DNA of 64,000 nucleotides from Pseudomonadota bacterium (GCA_023435725.1 JAEYRD010000036.1:1-64000); one strand, 5' to 3'. Shown: positions 34,529 through 43,260, counted from the stretch's first letter. The notes: a model not told the origin generated them from the letters alone. Numbers and translations: made by a program.

Positions 34529-35266
34529 GTGCTGCGTCTGCTCTCCTTCGCCCTGTTTCTCGCGATCTGGTGGATTGCAGCGCTGTTCGTCGGCGGCGCA
34601 AAGCTGCCCTCCCCGCCTGCCGTGCTCCAGGTGATGATCGCGGAGGCATCGAGCGGCGCGCTGTTCCTGCATCTCGGGGCGACGCTGGCGCGTGTCGTGC
34701 TCGCTTTCGTTCTGGCGATGTCGCTCGGCAGCGCCATCGGCTATCTGATGGGACGGGTGAAGCTCGCCGACCGGCTCGGCGATCCCTGGCTGATCCTGCT
34801 GCTCAACCTGCCCGCACTAGTCGTGATCGTGCTGGCCTATATCTGGGCCGGGCTGACCGAGGCGGCCGCGATCGCGGCGATCGCCATCAACAAGCTGCCG
34901 ACCGCGATCGTCACCCTGCGCGAAGGCACCCGCGCGCTCGATCGTTCGCTCGACGAGATGGCGACCGTGTTCGCGATGCCGCGCTGGCGAGCGTTCCGCC
35001 ACGTCGTGCTGCCGCAGCTTGCGCCCTACATCGCCGCATCTGCCCGCTCCGGACTGTCGCTGGTGTGGAAGATCGTGCTGGTCGCCGAACTCCTGGGACG
35101 GCCGAACGGCGTCGGCTTCGAGATCGGCGTCGCCTTCCAATTGTTCGACACGCCGCGGCTGCTCGCCTATTCGCTGACATTCGCCGCCGTCGTCCTCGTC
35201 ATCGAAACCTTGCTGGTGCAGCCGTTCGAAGCCCGCGCAACACGGTGGCGGCCCCGTGCGGCTTGA
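34529..35266 (+). CDS. NitT/TauT-type ABC transporter permease
   Basis: 245 aa with about six spans. The binding-protein-dependent permease motif Glu-Gly-Thr-Arg-Ala-Leu-Asp-Arg-Ser-Leu-Asp-Glu-Met-Ala (EAA loop) is visible near residue 130. GTG start one base after the binding-protein stop, preceded by GGAGACTGAG. Its end overlaps the ATPase start by 11 bases. Confidence 0.88.
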   Translation: MLRLLSFALFLAIWWIAALFVGGAKLPSPPAVLQVMIAEASSGALFLHLGATLARVVLAFVLAMSLGSAIGYLMGRVKLADRLGDPWLILLLNLPALVVIVLAYIWAGLTEAAAIAAIAINKLPTAIVTLREGTRALDRSLDEMATVFAMPRWRAFRHVVLPQLAPYIAASARSGLSLVWKIVLVAELLGRPNGVGFEIGVAFQLFDTPRLLAYSLTFAAVVLVIETLLVQPFEARATRWRPRAA

Positions 35267-36008
35267 AGTCGATATCACAGGCAAGACGTTCAGGAGCGCT
35301 GCCGGCGGAACGCACGAGGTGCTCGCGCCGCTCAAATTCGCGCTTTGCCCCGGCGAGGTCGGCGTGCTCATCGGTCCGTCCGGCTGCGGCAAGAGCACGA
35401 TGCTGCGCATCATCCTCGGGCTCGACAGTGATTTCCAGGGCCGCGTCTCGCGCCCGCCGCAGGCACGGATCGGCATGGTGTTCCAGGAGCCGCGACTGCT
35501 GCCATGGCGCTCGGTGGAGCAGAATGTGCGGCTCGCGGCCCCCGACGTCAGCGACGCGAAGCTGAAGGAGCTGTTCAGGGTCCTGGAGCTTGAAGCGCAT
35601 CGCAGCCACTTCCCCGGCGAATTGTCGCTGGGCCTCGCCCGCCGCGTCGCACTGGCCCGCGCCTTTGCCGTCGAACCCGACCTGCTCGTGCTCGACGAGC
35701 CCCTCGCCTCGCTCGACGACGCGCTCGCCGGCCGCCTGCGCGACGAGATCGCAACGCTGGTCGCAAGCCGCCCGGTGATGACGCTCCTCGTCACCCATAG
35801 CCTCGACGATGCGATCCGCCTCGGCGACCGCCTGTTCTTCCTGTCGCCGCGGCCGGCGCGGATCGTGCACGAGGTGCCGATCGCCATCCCGCGCGATGCA
35901 CGGGGCGACGCCGAGATTGCCGCAATCAGGGCCGGCCTCGTCCAGCGGACCCAAAACGGGCAAGATGGCGAACATGGCGGCGCACGCGCCAGTCGGGATA
36001 TCTCATAG
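35256..36008 (+). CDS. NitT/TauT-type ABC transporter ATP-binding protein
   Basis: 250 aa. Walker A Gly-Pro-Ser-Gly-Cys-Gly-Lys-Ser-Thr near 40, Walker B Leu-Leu-Val-Leu-Asp-Glu-Pro near 147, His switch in Val-Thr-His-Ser. The signature loop reads Leu-Ser-Leu-Gly-Leu-Ala-Arg-Arg instead of Leu-Ser-Gly-Gly-Gln, an uncommon variant. GTG start; about 45 bases before the pentapeptide gene. Energises the permease above. Confidence 0.85.
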   Translation: MRLEVDITGKTFRSAAGGTHEVLAPLKFALCPGEVGVLIGPSGCGKSTMLRIILGLDSDFQGRVSRPPQARIGMVFQEPRLLPWRSVEQNVRLAAPDVSDAKLKELFRVLELEAHRSHFPGELSLGLARRVALARAFAVEPDLLVLDEPLASLDDALAGRLRDEIATLVASRPVMTLLVTHSLDDAIRLGDRLFFLSPRPARIVHEVPIAIPRDARGDAEIAAIRAGLVQRTQNGQDGEHGGARASRDIS

Positions 36009-36052
36009 TCAGCGACGAGAGGGCCGTGCTAGACAGGCCGGCAGCGGAGTTG

Positions 36053-36850
36053 ATGATGATGCGAACGGTCGCTCTGACGACGCTTGGCCTCGTTGTTGTC
36101 GCGATGAACGCGAGCGCACAGGACATGATGCGCGACGTCGACCTGTCCTCGCCTGCAATGGTTTCGGCTGAACTGAGCCGGCAGGAGGTCGAAGCCGTGC
36201 TGGCCAAGGCGAGCGCTGCCGCGCCGGCCGATTTCACCGGCAAGCGGCTGTCGGGACTCGACCTCTCGGGGCTGGACCTTTCCAACGCAATCTTCCGCGC
36301 AGCGCGTCTCAACAAGGCCAGGCTCGCCGGCACAGTGCTCGATCATGCAGTCCTCGATCAAGCGTGGCTCCTGGACGCCGACCTCACAGGCGCAAACCTG
36401 AAGGGCGCCAGCCTGTTCGCCTCGCAGATGGCACGCACCCATCTGGACCGCGCGGATCTGACAGGGGCACGCATCGCCGCCGACCTCACCGGCGCAAGCC
36501 TGATCGGCGCCTCGATCGCGAACGCGCATCTGGGCGCCGACATGCGCAACCAGTCGATGGGTCTGATGCGCGCGGTGTTGCGATCGGCCAATTTGGCCGG
36601 GGTCAATGCGCGCAACGCCGACCTGTCGCGCGTCGATCTCGAATTTGCGTCCCTCAAGGGGGCCGATTTGAGCGGCGCATCGCTCAAGAATGCCCAGCTT
36701 GGCGGAGCCGACCTGACCGGCGCGACCGTCATCGATGCCGATTTCGAGGGCGCCGATCTTGCCTCGGCAAGGCTGATCGCTCCGGTCGGCCTTGACCGGG
36801 CCAGGAATTTCGACAAGGCAAAGAACCGCGAACGCCTGATCACGGAATGA
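36053..36850 (+). CDS. Exported pentapeptide-repeat protein
   Basis: 265 aa. A hydrophobic N-terminus ending Ala-Ser-Ala-Gln is a signal peptide. Residues about 60-245 are tandem A(D/N)LXX pentapeptides (Gly-Ala-Asp-Leu, Gly-Ala-Ser-Leu), forming a right-handed quadrilateral beta-helix. The function of such proteins is often unknown, but exported ones act as scaffolds. It follows the ABC ATPase by 44 bases and precedes another exported small protein, so it belongs to the transporter operon. ATG at 36053 is one of three consecutive candidate Met. Confidence 0.82.
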   Translation: MMMRTVALTTLGLVVVAMNASAQDMMRDVDLSSPAMVSAELSRQEVEAVLAKASAAAPADFTGKRLSGLDLSGLDLSNAIFRAARLNKARLAGTVLDHAVLDQAWLLDADLTGANLKGASLFASQMARTHLDRADLTGARIAADLTGASLIGASIANAHLGADMRNQSMGLMRAVLRSANLAGVNARNADLSRVDLEFASLKGADLSGASLKNAQLGGADLTGATVIDADFEGADLASARLIAPVGLDRARNFDKAKNRERLITE

Positions 36851-36877
36851 CGGCGTTTGCTTTGGGAGGACTGGCTG

Positions 36878-37225
36878 ATGCGTTGGGTTCTGGCTGTGAT
36901 CGCGTTGTTGGCGTGTGCCGGCGAAGCCGCCGCGCAGAGCAAGGGCAAGGGCATCCGGCTCTGGAATCTGACGTCGGAGACGATCTCGGGCTTCCAGCTC
37001 GCACCGGCCGGCAAGACCGACTGGGGGCCGAACCAGACCCTCAACGACAAGGACAAGGAGGTCGACCACGACGAGCGGCTACGCATCACCGGTGTCGAGC
37101 CCGGCCGCTACGACGCGAAGGTCAGCTATCCCAATTCACGGCAATGCATCGTTCGCGACATCGAGATCAGGGCTGACGCAGTGTTCTCGATCGCAGACAA
37201 GGATCTGAAGGACTGCACCAAGTAG
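36878..37225 (+). CDS. Small exported hypothetical protein
   Basis: 115 aa. The ATG at 36878 is preceded by GGGAGGA. Signal peptide of about 22 residues (ends Ala-Ala-Ala-Gln). The mature part Ile-Arg-Leu-Trp-Asn-Leu-Thr-Ser-Glu-Thr-Ile has two Cys, near residues 90 and 112 (Arg-Gln-Cys-Ile-Val and Lys-Asp-Cys-Thr-Lys), that could pair. I do not recognise the family. Gene order suggests it acts with the ABC/pentapeptide genes. Confidence 0.68.
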   Translation: MRWVLAVIALLACAGEAAAQSKGKGIRLWNLTSETISGFQLAPAGKTDWGPNQTLNDKDKEVDHDERLRITGVEPGRYDAKVSYPNSRQCIVRDIEIRADAVFSIADKDLKDCTK

Positions 37226-37234
37226 CCTTGGCCC

Positions 37235-37385
37235 CTCGCAAGTGGCTTGGACCTCATCCTGAGGAGCCTGCGAAGCGGGCGTCTCGAAGGATGGCTGCAG
37301 GCGAGAGCCGGGCTTTCATGGTTCGCCTGGCGATGCGTAGCATCGTCCAGAGACGCGCGTTCCGCGCTCCTCACCATCAGGTCCG
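37235..37385. repeat. Dispersed Bradyrhizobium-type repeat
   Basis: The run from CTCATCCTGAGGAGCCTGCG to CGCGCTCCTCACCATCAGG contains complementary ends (CCTGAGGAGC with GCTCCTCACC-type pairing) and the GACGCGCGTTCCGCGCTCCTCA core. I recognise this pattern as a common intergenic repeat of this group; no comparison was run. Confidence 0.5.
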
Positions 37386-37389
37386 ACGG

Positions 37390-37599
37390 TCACGCCTTGT
37401 CGTTCGGATGCGGATATTCGCAGCGCCAGCGCACCGCCTGCCACTTCGGATGCTCGCCGACCCACTGTGCGATATAGGGTGGCGCCGCCATCGCGCATTG
37501 CGCCGGCGAGCCGCCGTATTTGAACACCAGATGCTGCTCCTCGCAGGTCGCAGGCGAGAGCACCGCACACACAGTCACCACCAGGTCAATCGGGTTCAT
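37390..37599 (-). CDS. Small conserved hypothetical protein
   Basis: 69 aa. Begins Met-Asn-Pro-Ile-Asp-Leu-Val-Val, which fits short Bradyrhizobium proteins with four Cys: Cys11, Cys19, Cys36 and Cys61 by count in the reading frame. Rich in Trp and Cys, with Cys-Ala-Met-Ala-Ala-Pro-Pro-Tyr. Possibly a small folded, disulphide or metal-binding protein. Convergent with the operon on its left. Confidence 0.65.
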   Translation of the reverse strand: MNPIDLVVTVCAVLSPATCEEQHLVFKYGGSPAQCAMAAPPYIAQWVGEHPKWQAVRWRCEYPHPNDKA

Positions 37600-37808
37600 G
37601 CCGGGATCCTCTCGCAAGGGCGATGGAATTTAGCACAGAAGGCTACGCTCCAAGGAGCGGGAAGTTTCAATCCCGATCGAGGCGAGGGAACTTCGCGGTC
37701 ACGGCATCGAGACGCCCGAGCTTCACCGAATTGGCAGACGTAAAGCCAGCGCCTTGCCGCCGGTTCATTTCGTCAATAAGCTGGTTCCCAACAACTGCTA
37801 ACAGGCTG

Positions 37809-38879
37809 ATGGCTCTTACGGAAACCTCCTGGCGCGGCGTCGCGGTCGCGGTGTGCCTGCTGGCGCTCCTTGCCGGCACCGGGGCTATCATGGGTCAAAT
37901 CCGGCGAGCTGCTGCGGAGCCGCAACAGCCAGCCCCGTCGAATTCGGGCCGCACCGAGCCTTCCCGCGCCGCAAACACCGACCAGGCAGTGGTGAAGCTT
38001 ACGCCCAGCCAGCAGGGACAGGTCGGACTCGAAACCGCGATTGTGGCAGCTGCTCGGCATTCCGAGCAATTCCGTGCTTATGGCGCGGTGCTGGACATCT
38101 CCCGCGTCACGGAGCTCGCCAACAGCTACGCCAATGCGCAGGCTCAACTCCAGACAGCGCAGGCCAAGCTTGAAGTCGCAAAGAGCGCGTTCGACCGGAC
38201 CAAGAATCTCGTCGACTCGGCTGCGCTCCCAAAAAAGGAAGCGGAAGCCGCAGAAGGAACGTTGCGGATCGACAAGGCCGCGCTCGCCGCAGCGGAATCG
38301 CAGCTCCGGACTCTCGCGGCAACGGCACAGCAGGAGTGGGGGCCGGTGATCGGCCGGGGAATCGTCGAGCACTCGCCCGCCGTGGTCAGGCTGATCGAAC
38401 GCGATCAGTTTTTGGTTCAGGTGACGCTGCCGCCGGGCGTGACCGTCAGTGGGACTCCGGGAGCAGCCCTGGCACAAGCGCCGACGCGAAATGCGAATAT
38501 CGATCTTGAGTACATCTCCCCGGCAACACGCACCGATCCGCGTATTCAGGGATTGAGCTATTTCTTCTCCGCGCCCGGCGATAGCGGTCTTCTGCCCGGC
38601 ATGAACACGACCATCTATGTGCCGTCAGGTAACACTTACGAGGGCGCGTTCATCGAGGATACTGCGATTGTGCGATGGCAAGGGCGATCGTGGGTTTACC
38701 TGCGCGTGAGCCCCGACAGCTTCCGGCGGCATCCGATCAGCACGGATCAACCGGTCTCGGATGATGACTACGTCGTGCAAAATATCCCATCGGGATCCGA
38801 AATCGTAATCCGGGGCGCACAGGTCTTGCTGTCCGAGGAAGCCAAGAGCGAGCTTCGGAGCGGCGATGACAATGACTGA
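37809..38879 (+). CDS. RND efflux periplasmic adaptor (HlyD/MFP) protein
   Basis: 356 aa. N-terminal membrane anchor or signal, then a lipoyl/barrel-sandwich region around a long helical hairpin (about 105-165; Ala/Gln/Lys-rich) and a beta-barrel. Spans the periplasm between inner-membrane pump and outer-membrane channel. It overlaps the RND pump gene by 14 bases. There is no OMF (TolC) gene beside it. No His-rich metal-binding end is seen. Confidence 0.82.
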   Translation: MALTETSWRGVAVAVCLLALLAGTGAIMGQIRRAAAEPQQPAPSNSGRTEPSRAANTDQAVVKLTPSQQGQVGLETAIVAAARHSEQFRAYGAVLDISRVTELANSYANAQAQLQTAQAKLEVAKSAFDRTKNLVDSAALPKKEAEAAEGTLRIDKAALAAAESQLRTLAATAQQEWGPVIGRGIVEHSPAVVRLIERDQFLVQVTLPPGVTVSGTPGAALAQAPTRNANIDLEYISPATRTDPRIQGLSYFFSAPGDSGLLPGMNTTIYVPSGNTYEGAFIEDTAIVRWQGRSWVYLRVSPDSFRRHPISTDQPVSDDDYVVQNIPSGSEIVIRGAQVLLSEEAKSELRSGDDND

Positions 38880-41800
38880 CGGCATCGGCTCCAGCAGGTC
38901 GGGACCGCAAGCTGCTCTCGTCGCCTTCGCGATCCGCTTCCGCGGCGTCGTCCTCGCGCTTTCGATCGCACTGCTGGGCTATGGCCTGTTCGCGCTCGGC
39001 GAAGCCAAATACGGGGTCTTCCCCGAATTCGCGCCGCCGCAGGTCACGATCCAAACCGAAGCTCCTGGCCTCAGCCCGGAGCATGTCGAGATTCTGGTCA
39101 CGCAGCCAATCGAAACATCGATTAACGGCTTGGCCGGCGTCGAAAGCCTGCGCTCGTCGTCGATCCAGGGCCTCTCCGTGATAACAGTCATCTTTCAGCC
39201 GCGCAGCGATATCTACCGCGCGCGCCAATTGGTGACGGAGCGTCTCGCAGCCGTAGCCGCGCGGCTGCCGCAAGGCGTTCAGCCGCCGTCGATGACACCT
39301 TTGACCCCGCTGGCCGGCACTGTGCTGGTCATTGGCCTGACGTCCGATCAACGCGCGCTGATGGATCTGCGCACCATTGCAGACTGGACCGTGGCCAGAC
39401 GACTTCTGGCCGTACAGGGCGTGGCCCAAGTATCCATTTACGGAAAAGATGTCCGATCTCTGCAAGTTCAGGTCCGCCCCGACGACATGGTCCGGTTCCG
39501 GGTCGGCCTGAACGACGTGCTGGCCGCAGCGCGCAAGGCCACCGGCGTCCGGGGTGCCGGATTCATCGACACCGCCAATCAGCGCATCACGCTGCAAACC
39601 CAAGGGCAGTCTTTGACGCCCGAACAGCTTGCCCGCACGGTTCTTCTGCACGAGGGCGGCGCAAGCGTAGTTCTCGGCGACGTTGCCACTGTCATCACCG
39701 CTCCCGAGCCGCCAATCGGAGCGGCCCTCATCGACGGCGTGCCTGGCATCATGCTCATGGTCAGCCAGCAATACGGCGCAAACACGCGAGAGGTCACCAC
39801 ACGGGCGGAAGCCGCGCTGCAAGAACTGCGACCCGGCCTCGAAGCCGACGGGATTCAGCTCCATGCAGACATATTTCGTCCTGCCAATTTCATCGACGCA
39901 GCCACCGGGAACGTGCTCAACGCGTTGTTGATCGGTGGGGCGCTCGTCGTCGTGGTTCTGTATCTATTTCTGTTTGACTGGCGCACCTCGATCATCAGTT
40001 GCACCGCTATCCCCCTCTCGTTGATCGCGGCCGTGCTCGCACTACAATGGCTGGGCGAAACTCTCAACACGATGACGTTGGGCGGGCTTGCAATCGCGAT
40101 CGGCGAAGTCGTCGATGACGCCGTGATTGGCGTCGAGAACGTCGTACGTCGACTGCGCGAGAATGGCCGGGCAATGACACCCAAGCCCGAGGCTCGCGTC
40201 GTGCTCGACGCCTTCCTCGAGGTGCGTACCGCAGTTGCCTATGCGACGTTTGCGGTCCTGCTGGTGTTCGCTCCAGTCCTGGCGCTGTCCGGCATTGCCG
40301 GACGCCTCTTCGCCCCCTTGGGCATAGCCTACATCTTCGCCGTGCTCGCCTCGCTCGCGGTCGCCCTTACAGTAACGCCAGCGCTCTCCATGCTGCTCCT
40401 CGTCGGGAGGTCCGGCGGACAGCCCCTGTATGAACCACCGGCGGTACGGTGGTCTCGTCGCCACTATCAGGCCCTGCTGCGTCGTATCGGCCGTTTCCCG
40501 AAGCTGGTGATGACTGCGGCCGCTGCCCTCACGATCGCCGGCGCGGCCATGCTGCCTTTTTTCGGCGGGACGTTCCTGCCGGATCTGCGGGAAGGCCATC
40601 TCATTCTGCACGTCTCCGCGATCCCCGGCACCTCGCTCGACGAATCACTTCGTATCGGCAAGCTGATGACGGATACGCTCCGGGATATTCCGGGCGTCCG
40701 CAGGGTGGCGCAGCACGCGGGCCGAGCCGAGGCGGGCATCGACACCGTTGGTCCTCATTCCAGCGAGTTCGAGATCGACTTGGAGCCGGGGCTCTCGGGC
40801 CAGGCCCAAACCGCGGCAGAAGCGCGTATCAGAGCGGCTTTGGCCGACTTCCCCGGGGTTTCCTTCTCGAGCAAGACCTACCTGACGGAGCGGGTGGAAG
40901 AGACCGTCTCCGGCTTCACCGCGGCGGTGGTCATCAACATCTACGGACCAGATCTCGATTCACTCGAGCGCGCCGCGCGCGACGTAGCCCGAGAGCTCGA
41001 CGAAGTCGCTGGCGCCATCGACGTACAACAACGATCCCCAACGGGAATGCCGCAGGTGAATGTCACGCTTCGCCCGGCCGACCTACAGCGCTGGGGGCTC
41101 GATGCCGTCGAAGTGCTCGAACAGATCCGCGCCGCCTATCAGGGCGACGTCGTCGGTCAGGGATACGAAGGCAATGCCGTCTTCAATGTCATCGTGATCC
41201 TCGACGGGCGTGCCCGCGCCCGGCTTACCCAGATCGGTGACCTGCCGGTCCGCACGCCGAGCGGAGCTTACATTCTGCTGAAGCAAGTCGCCGATGTCTA
41301 CGAAACCTCGGGTCGTTACCAGATCCAGCATCAGAATGCGCAGCGCGTTCAGACCGTAACGGCGAATGTCAGTGGACGCGATCTCGAATCCTTCGTGGCC
41401 GCCGCCAAACGCAAGCTTGCCCGCGAGGTCGCACTCCCTCCCGGCGCTCATGTCGAGTTTTCCGGAGCGGCCGAGGCTCAAGCCCGGTCGCGGCGCGATC
41501 TCATCGTCAACTCCCTGCTGGCCGGGACGGGTATCATCGTTCTGCTCTCGATGGTTACCGGCCATTGGCGAAACCTGTTGCTCGTGATGATCAACCTGCC
41601 GTTCGCGTTGGTCGGTGGCGTGCTCGCATTGGCATTGACGGGCGGTGTGCTTTCGCTCGGATCGATGGTCGGCTTCGTCACGCTGTTCGGAATCACACTG
41701 CGCAACTCCATCCTCATGATCTCGCACTACGAACACCTCGTCCTCGTCGATGGTCGTGTGTGGAATCCCGAAACCGCGATCGAGGGCGCGGCAGATCGCC

Positions 41801-42003
41801 TTGTCCCGATTCTGATGACGTCTCTTGTGACCGGCTTGGGATTGTTGCCGCTCGCGATAGGCGCAGGAGAACCGGGGCGTGAAATCGAGGGTCCGATGGC
41901 GATCGTCATCCTCGGGGGTCTCATGACCTCGATGGCACTCAGTCTGCTGGTTCTGCCTACCCTTGCGCTTCGGTATGCGCGTTTCAAGACCCGTACCGAG
42001 TGA
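38866..42003 (+). CDS. RND family efflux pump (CzcA/CusA-like)
   Basis: 1045 aa, about twelve spans and two large periplasmic loops, as expected for an RND pump. Residue patterns of heavy-metal or multidrug RND pumps are visible: Pro-Glu-Phe-Ala-Pro-Pro-Gln-Val near residue 50, TM4 Gly-Glu-Val-Val-Asp-Asp-Ala-Val-Ile-Gly-Val-Glu-Asn with the proton-relay Asp pair, and a late Gly-Phe-Val-Thr-Leu-Phe-Gly-Ile. The residues of TM4 point to the metal-efflux subgroup (CzcA/CusA). Its position beside pqqA and lanM suggests a metal-related load, but substrate is unproven. Confidence 0.88.
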   Translation: MTMTDGIGSSRSGPQAALVAFAIRFRGVVLALSIALLGYGLFALGEAKYGVFPEFAPPQVTIQTEAPGLSPEHVEILVTQPIETSINGLAGVESLRSSSIQGLSVITVIFQPRSDIYRARQLVTERLAAVAARLPQGVQPPSMTPLTPLAGTVLVIGLTSDQRALMDLRTIADWTVARRLLAVQGVAQVSIYGKDVRSLQVQVRPDDMVRFRVGLNDVLAAARKATGVRGAGFIDTANQRITLQTQGQSLTPEQLARTVLLHEGGASVVLGDVATVITAPEPPIGAALIDGVPGIMLMVSQQYGANTREVTTRAEAALQELRPGLEADGIQLHADIFRPANFIDAATGNVLNALLIGGALVVVVLYLFLFDWRTSIISCTAIPLSLIAAVLALQWLGETLNTMTLGGLAIAIGEVVDDAVIGVENVVRRLRENGRAMTPKPEARVVLDAFLEVRTAVAYATFAVLLVFAPVLALSGIAGRLFAPLGIAYIFAVLASLAVALTVTPALSMLLLVGRSGGQPLYEPPAVRWSRRHYQALLRRIGRFPKLVMTAAAALTIAGAAMLPFFGGTFLPDLREGHLILHVSAIPGTSLDESLRIGKLMTDTLRDIPGVRRVAQHAGRAEAGIDTVGPHSSEFEIDLEPGLSGQAQTAAEARIRAALADFPGVSFSSKTYLTERVEETVSGFTAAVVINIYGPDLDSLERAARDVARELDEVAGAIDVQQRSPTGMPQVNVTLRPADLQRWGLDAVEVLEQIRAAYQGDVVGQGYEGNAVFNVIVILDGRARARLTQIGDLPVRTPSGAYILLKQVADVYETSGRYQIQHQNAQRVQTVTANVSGRDLESFVAAAKRKLAREVALPPGAHVEFSGAAEAQARSRRDLIVNSLLAGTGIIVLLSMVTGHWRNLLLVMINLPFALVGGVLALALTGGVLSLGSMVGFVTLFGITLRNSILMISHYEHLVLVDGRVWNPETAIEGAADRLVPILMTSLVTGLGLLPLAIGAGEPGREIEGPMAIVILGGLMTSMALSLLVLPTLALRYARFKTRTE

Positions 42004-42175
42004 ACGCAAAGCCGTGTGCCGGCTCGCGATCGCTGTCGCGGCCGCCGTTGGCCGCGCCTGCTCTCACGAAGGGATGGGAAGCTCATCAAACCGAGCTGAA
42101 GAAAGCGGCGGGGGGCCAAACGCTGCCACGGCTTCGATCGCATTCGCCATCGAAGCCGCGGCAGGTTCGTCAGTC

Positions 42176-42256
42176 TTACTTGCGCGAAGCGCAGGCGTAC
42201 ATGTTGATTTCCATGCCGACCGGCACTTCCACGATCTTCGGAGCTTTCCAAGCCAT
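42176..42256 (-). CDS. pqqA: PQQ precursor peptide PqqA
   Basis: 26 codons starting Met-Ala-Trp-Lys-Ala-Pro-Lys-Ile-Val-Glu, with Glu16 and Tyr20 in the Glu-X3-Tyr motif (Gly-Met-Glu-Ile-Asn-Met-Tyr) whose side chains are joined to make PQQ. The core and its flanks match PqqA. GGGAG lies about 8 nt upstream. No pqqB, C, D or E is in the window, so PqqA is produced from an unlinked gene. The position between the RND pump and lanM places it inside the Ln/PQQ island. The peptide is too short for default gene finders. Confidence 0.93.
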   Translation of the reverse strand: MAWKAPKIVEVPVGMEINMYACASRK

Positions 42257-42427
42257 TCGGGGTCTCCCAAGGTATTGAGCGCGACATCGCGCGGGGCAAA
42301 ACCTAGGGCTGCGTCAGGCACAGCGCAAGCCTGGAATCGAAATGCAAACACAGCGAGCTGTCGCATTGCGCTCGCAAATTTCCCTCTCGGGCAAATCGCC
42401 TTCGCTCCCAGTCAAGCGGCACGATTC

Positions 42428-42820
42428 TCACCGCAGCAGTTTCAGCAGAGCGCGGCCGGCGCGCGAATTCAGCTCCTTCGCATCCAGCGTTCCGTCCTTG
42501 TCGGGATTCGCTGCGTTGAAGCGCTGCTCCACCACGGACAGATACTCTTCGAGCGTGAGAGTGCCGTCGTGATCGGGATCGGCGGCGGCGAGTTCTTTTG
42601 CCGTTAACCGTCCGCGCAGTTCGCGCACATCCAGTGTGCCGTCGTGATCGGGATCGAGCTTTGCGAACAGCGCGCTGGCGGCCTTCTTCACCTCGGCGAG
42701 ATCGAGCGTGCCGTCATTGTCGGTGTCGAACATCTTGACGGCGTTGCCCGATGCCGACCAGGCCGGACCGGACAGCAATGCCAGCGTGAGCGCAAGCGCA
42801 ACAGAGCGACGCGATATCAT
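42428..42820 (-). CDS. lanM: Lanmodulin, EF-hand lanthanide-binding protein
   Basis: 130 aa. Signal peptide to about Ala23 (Ser-Ala-Ser), then four EF hands: 32-43, 56-67, 81-92 and 105-116. Loops 2-4 have Pro at position 2 (Asp-Pro-Asp-His-Asp-Gly, Asn-Pro-Asp-Lys-Asp-Gly), the hallmark of lanmodulin; loop 1 has Thr there. Loop 3 also has Thr at position 9. Short spacings of about 12-13 residues between loops match known LanM. It binds lanthanides with extreme affinity in the periplasm of methylotrophs. Start has AGGGAGG. The gene lies 170 bases upstream of pqqA, on the same strand. Confidence 0.93.
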   Translation of the reverse strand: MISRRSVALALTLALLSGPAWSASGNAVKMFDTDNDGTLDLAEVKKAASALFAKLDPDHDGTLDVRELRGRLTAKELAAADPDHDGTLTLEEYLSVVEQRFNAANPDKDGTLDAKELNSRAGRALLKLLR

Positions 42821-42885
42821 CCAAACCTCCCTGACCATGAGCCCCGATTCGCTCGGGATCGAGACAACATAAGTCCGCAAGCGCG

Positions 42886-42904
42886 TTCCCGGTTCAAGGG
42901 GGAA
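42886..42904. promoter_or_regulatory. TTCCC-N9-GGGAA inverted repeat upstream of lanM
   Basis: TTCCC at 42886-42890 and GGGAA at 42900-42904, separated by nine bases. The same arms and spacing occur upstream of the TonB receptor. It lies 66-84 bases upstream of the lanM start codon. Confidence 0.5.
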
Positions 42905-43014
42905 ATCGGTGCGGCTGCTTGCTCGTGCTCATAGGTTGGCGGAATTCGGGTGGACCGCCGGCCAATGCCCTCGCTCTATTTAGGTCATGCCGTGCTGCAC
43001 CAGCGAGGCCGCTC

Positions 43015-43260
43015 ATGATCCGCATGACCACGATTCCGCTCTGTTGCGTTGTTACGTTGTGTCTTGTCTCGCCCGTCGCGGCGGAGAGCGGCGCGCATCC
43101 CAAACCCCTGCCAGCACAACCCACCACCACACTGACGGGTAAGGAGCGCCTCGGCCCCAAATGGACCGACGAGCAGCGCATCGACAATTGCAACGTGCCG
43201 GCGGACAAGCGTGGAACCCGGCCACGCCCAACGCTGTGCCCCGGCCATCTGATCAACTAG
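43015..43260 (+). CDS. Small exported hypothetical protein
   Basis: 81 aa. Met-Ile-Arg-Met-Thr-Thr-Ile-Pro, then a hydrophobic signal (ends Val-Ala-Ala-Glu). The mature protein has a Pro-rich start and a Lys-Trp-Thr-Asp-Glu-Gln-Arg-Ile-Asp-Asn-Cys-Asn-Val-Pro segment and a late Thr-Leu-Cys-Pro-Gly-His, giving two Cys. Divergent from lanM. Function unknown. Confidence 0.55.
   Translation: MIRMTTIPLCCVVTLCLVSPVAAESGAHPKPLPAQPTTTLTGKERLGPKWTDEQRIDNCNVPADKRGTRPRPTLCPGHLIN

Noticed and set aside
33460..34737. Long N-terminal extension of the 119-aa protein frame
   Set aside because: The extension is antisense to the NitT/TauT binding protein; the real start is at 33459 where a signal peptide begins.
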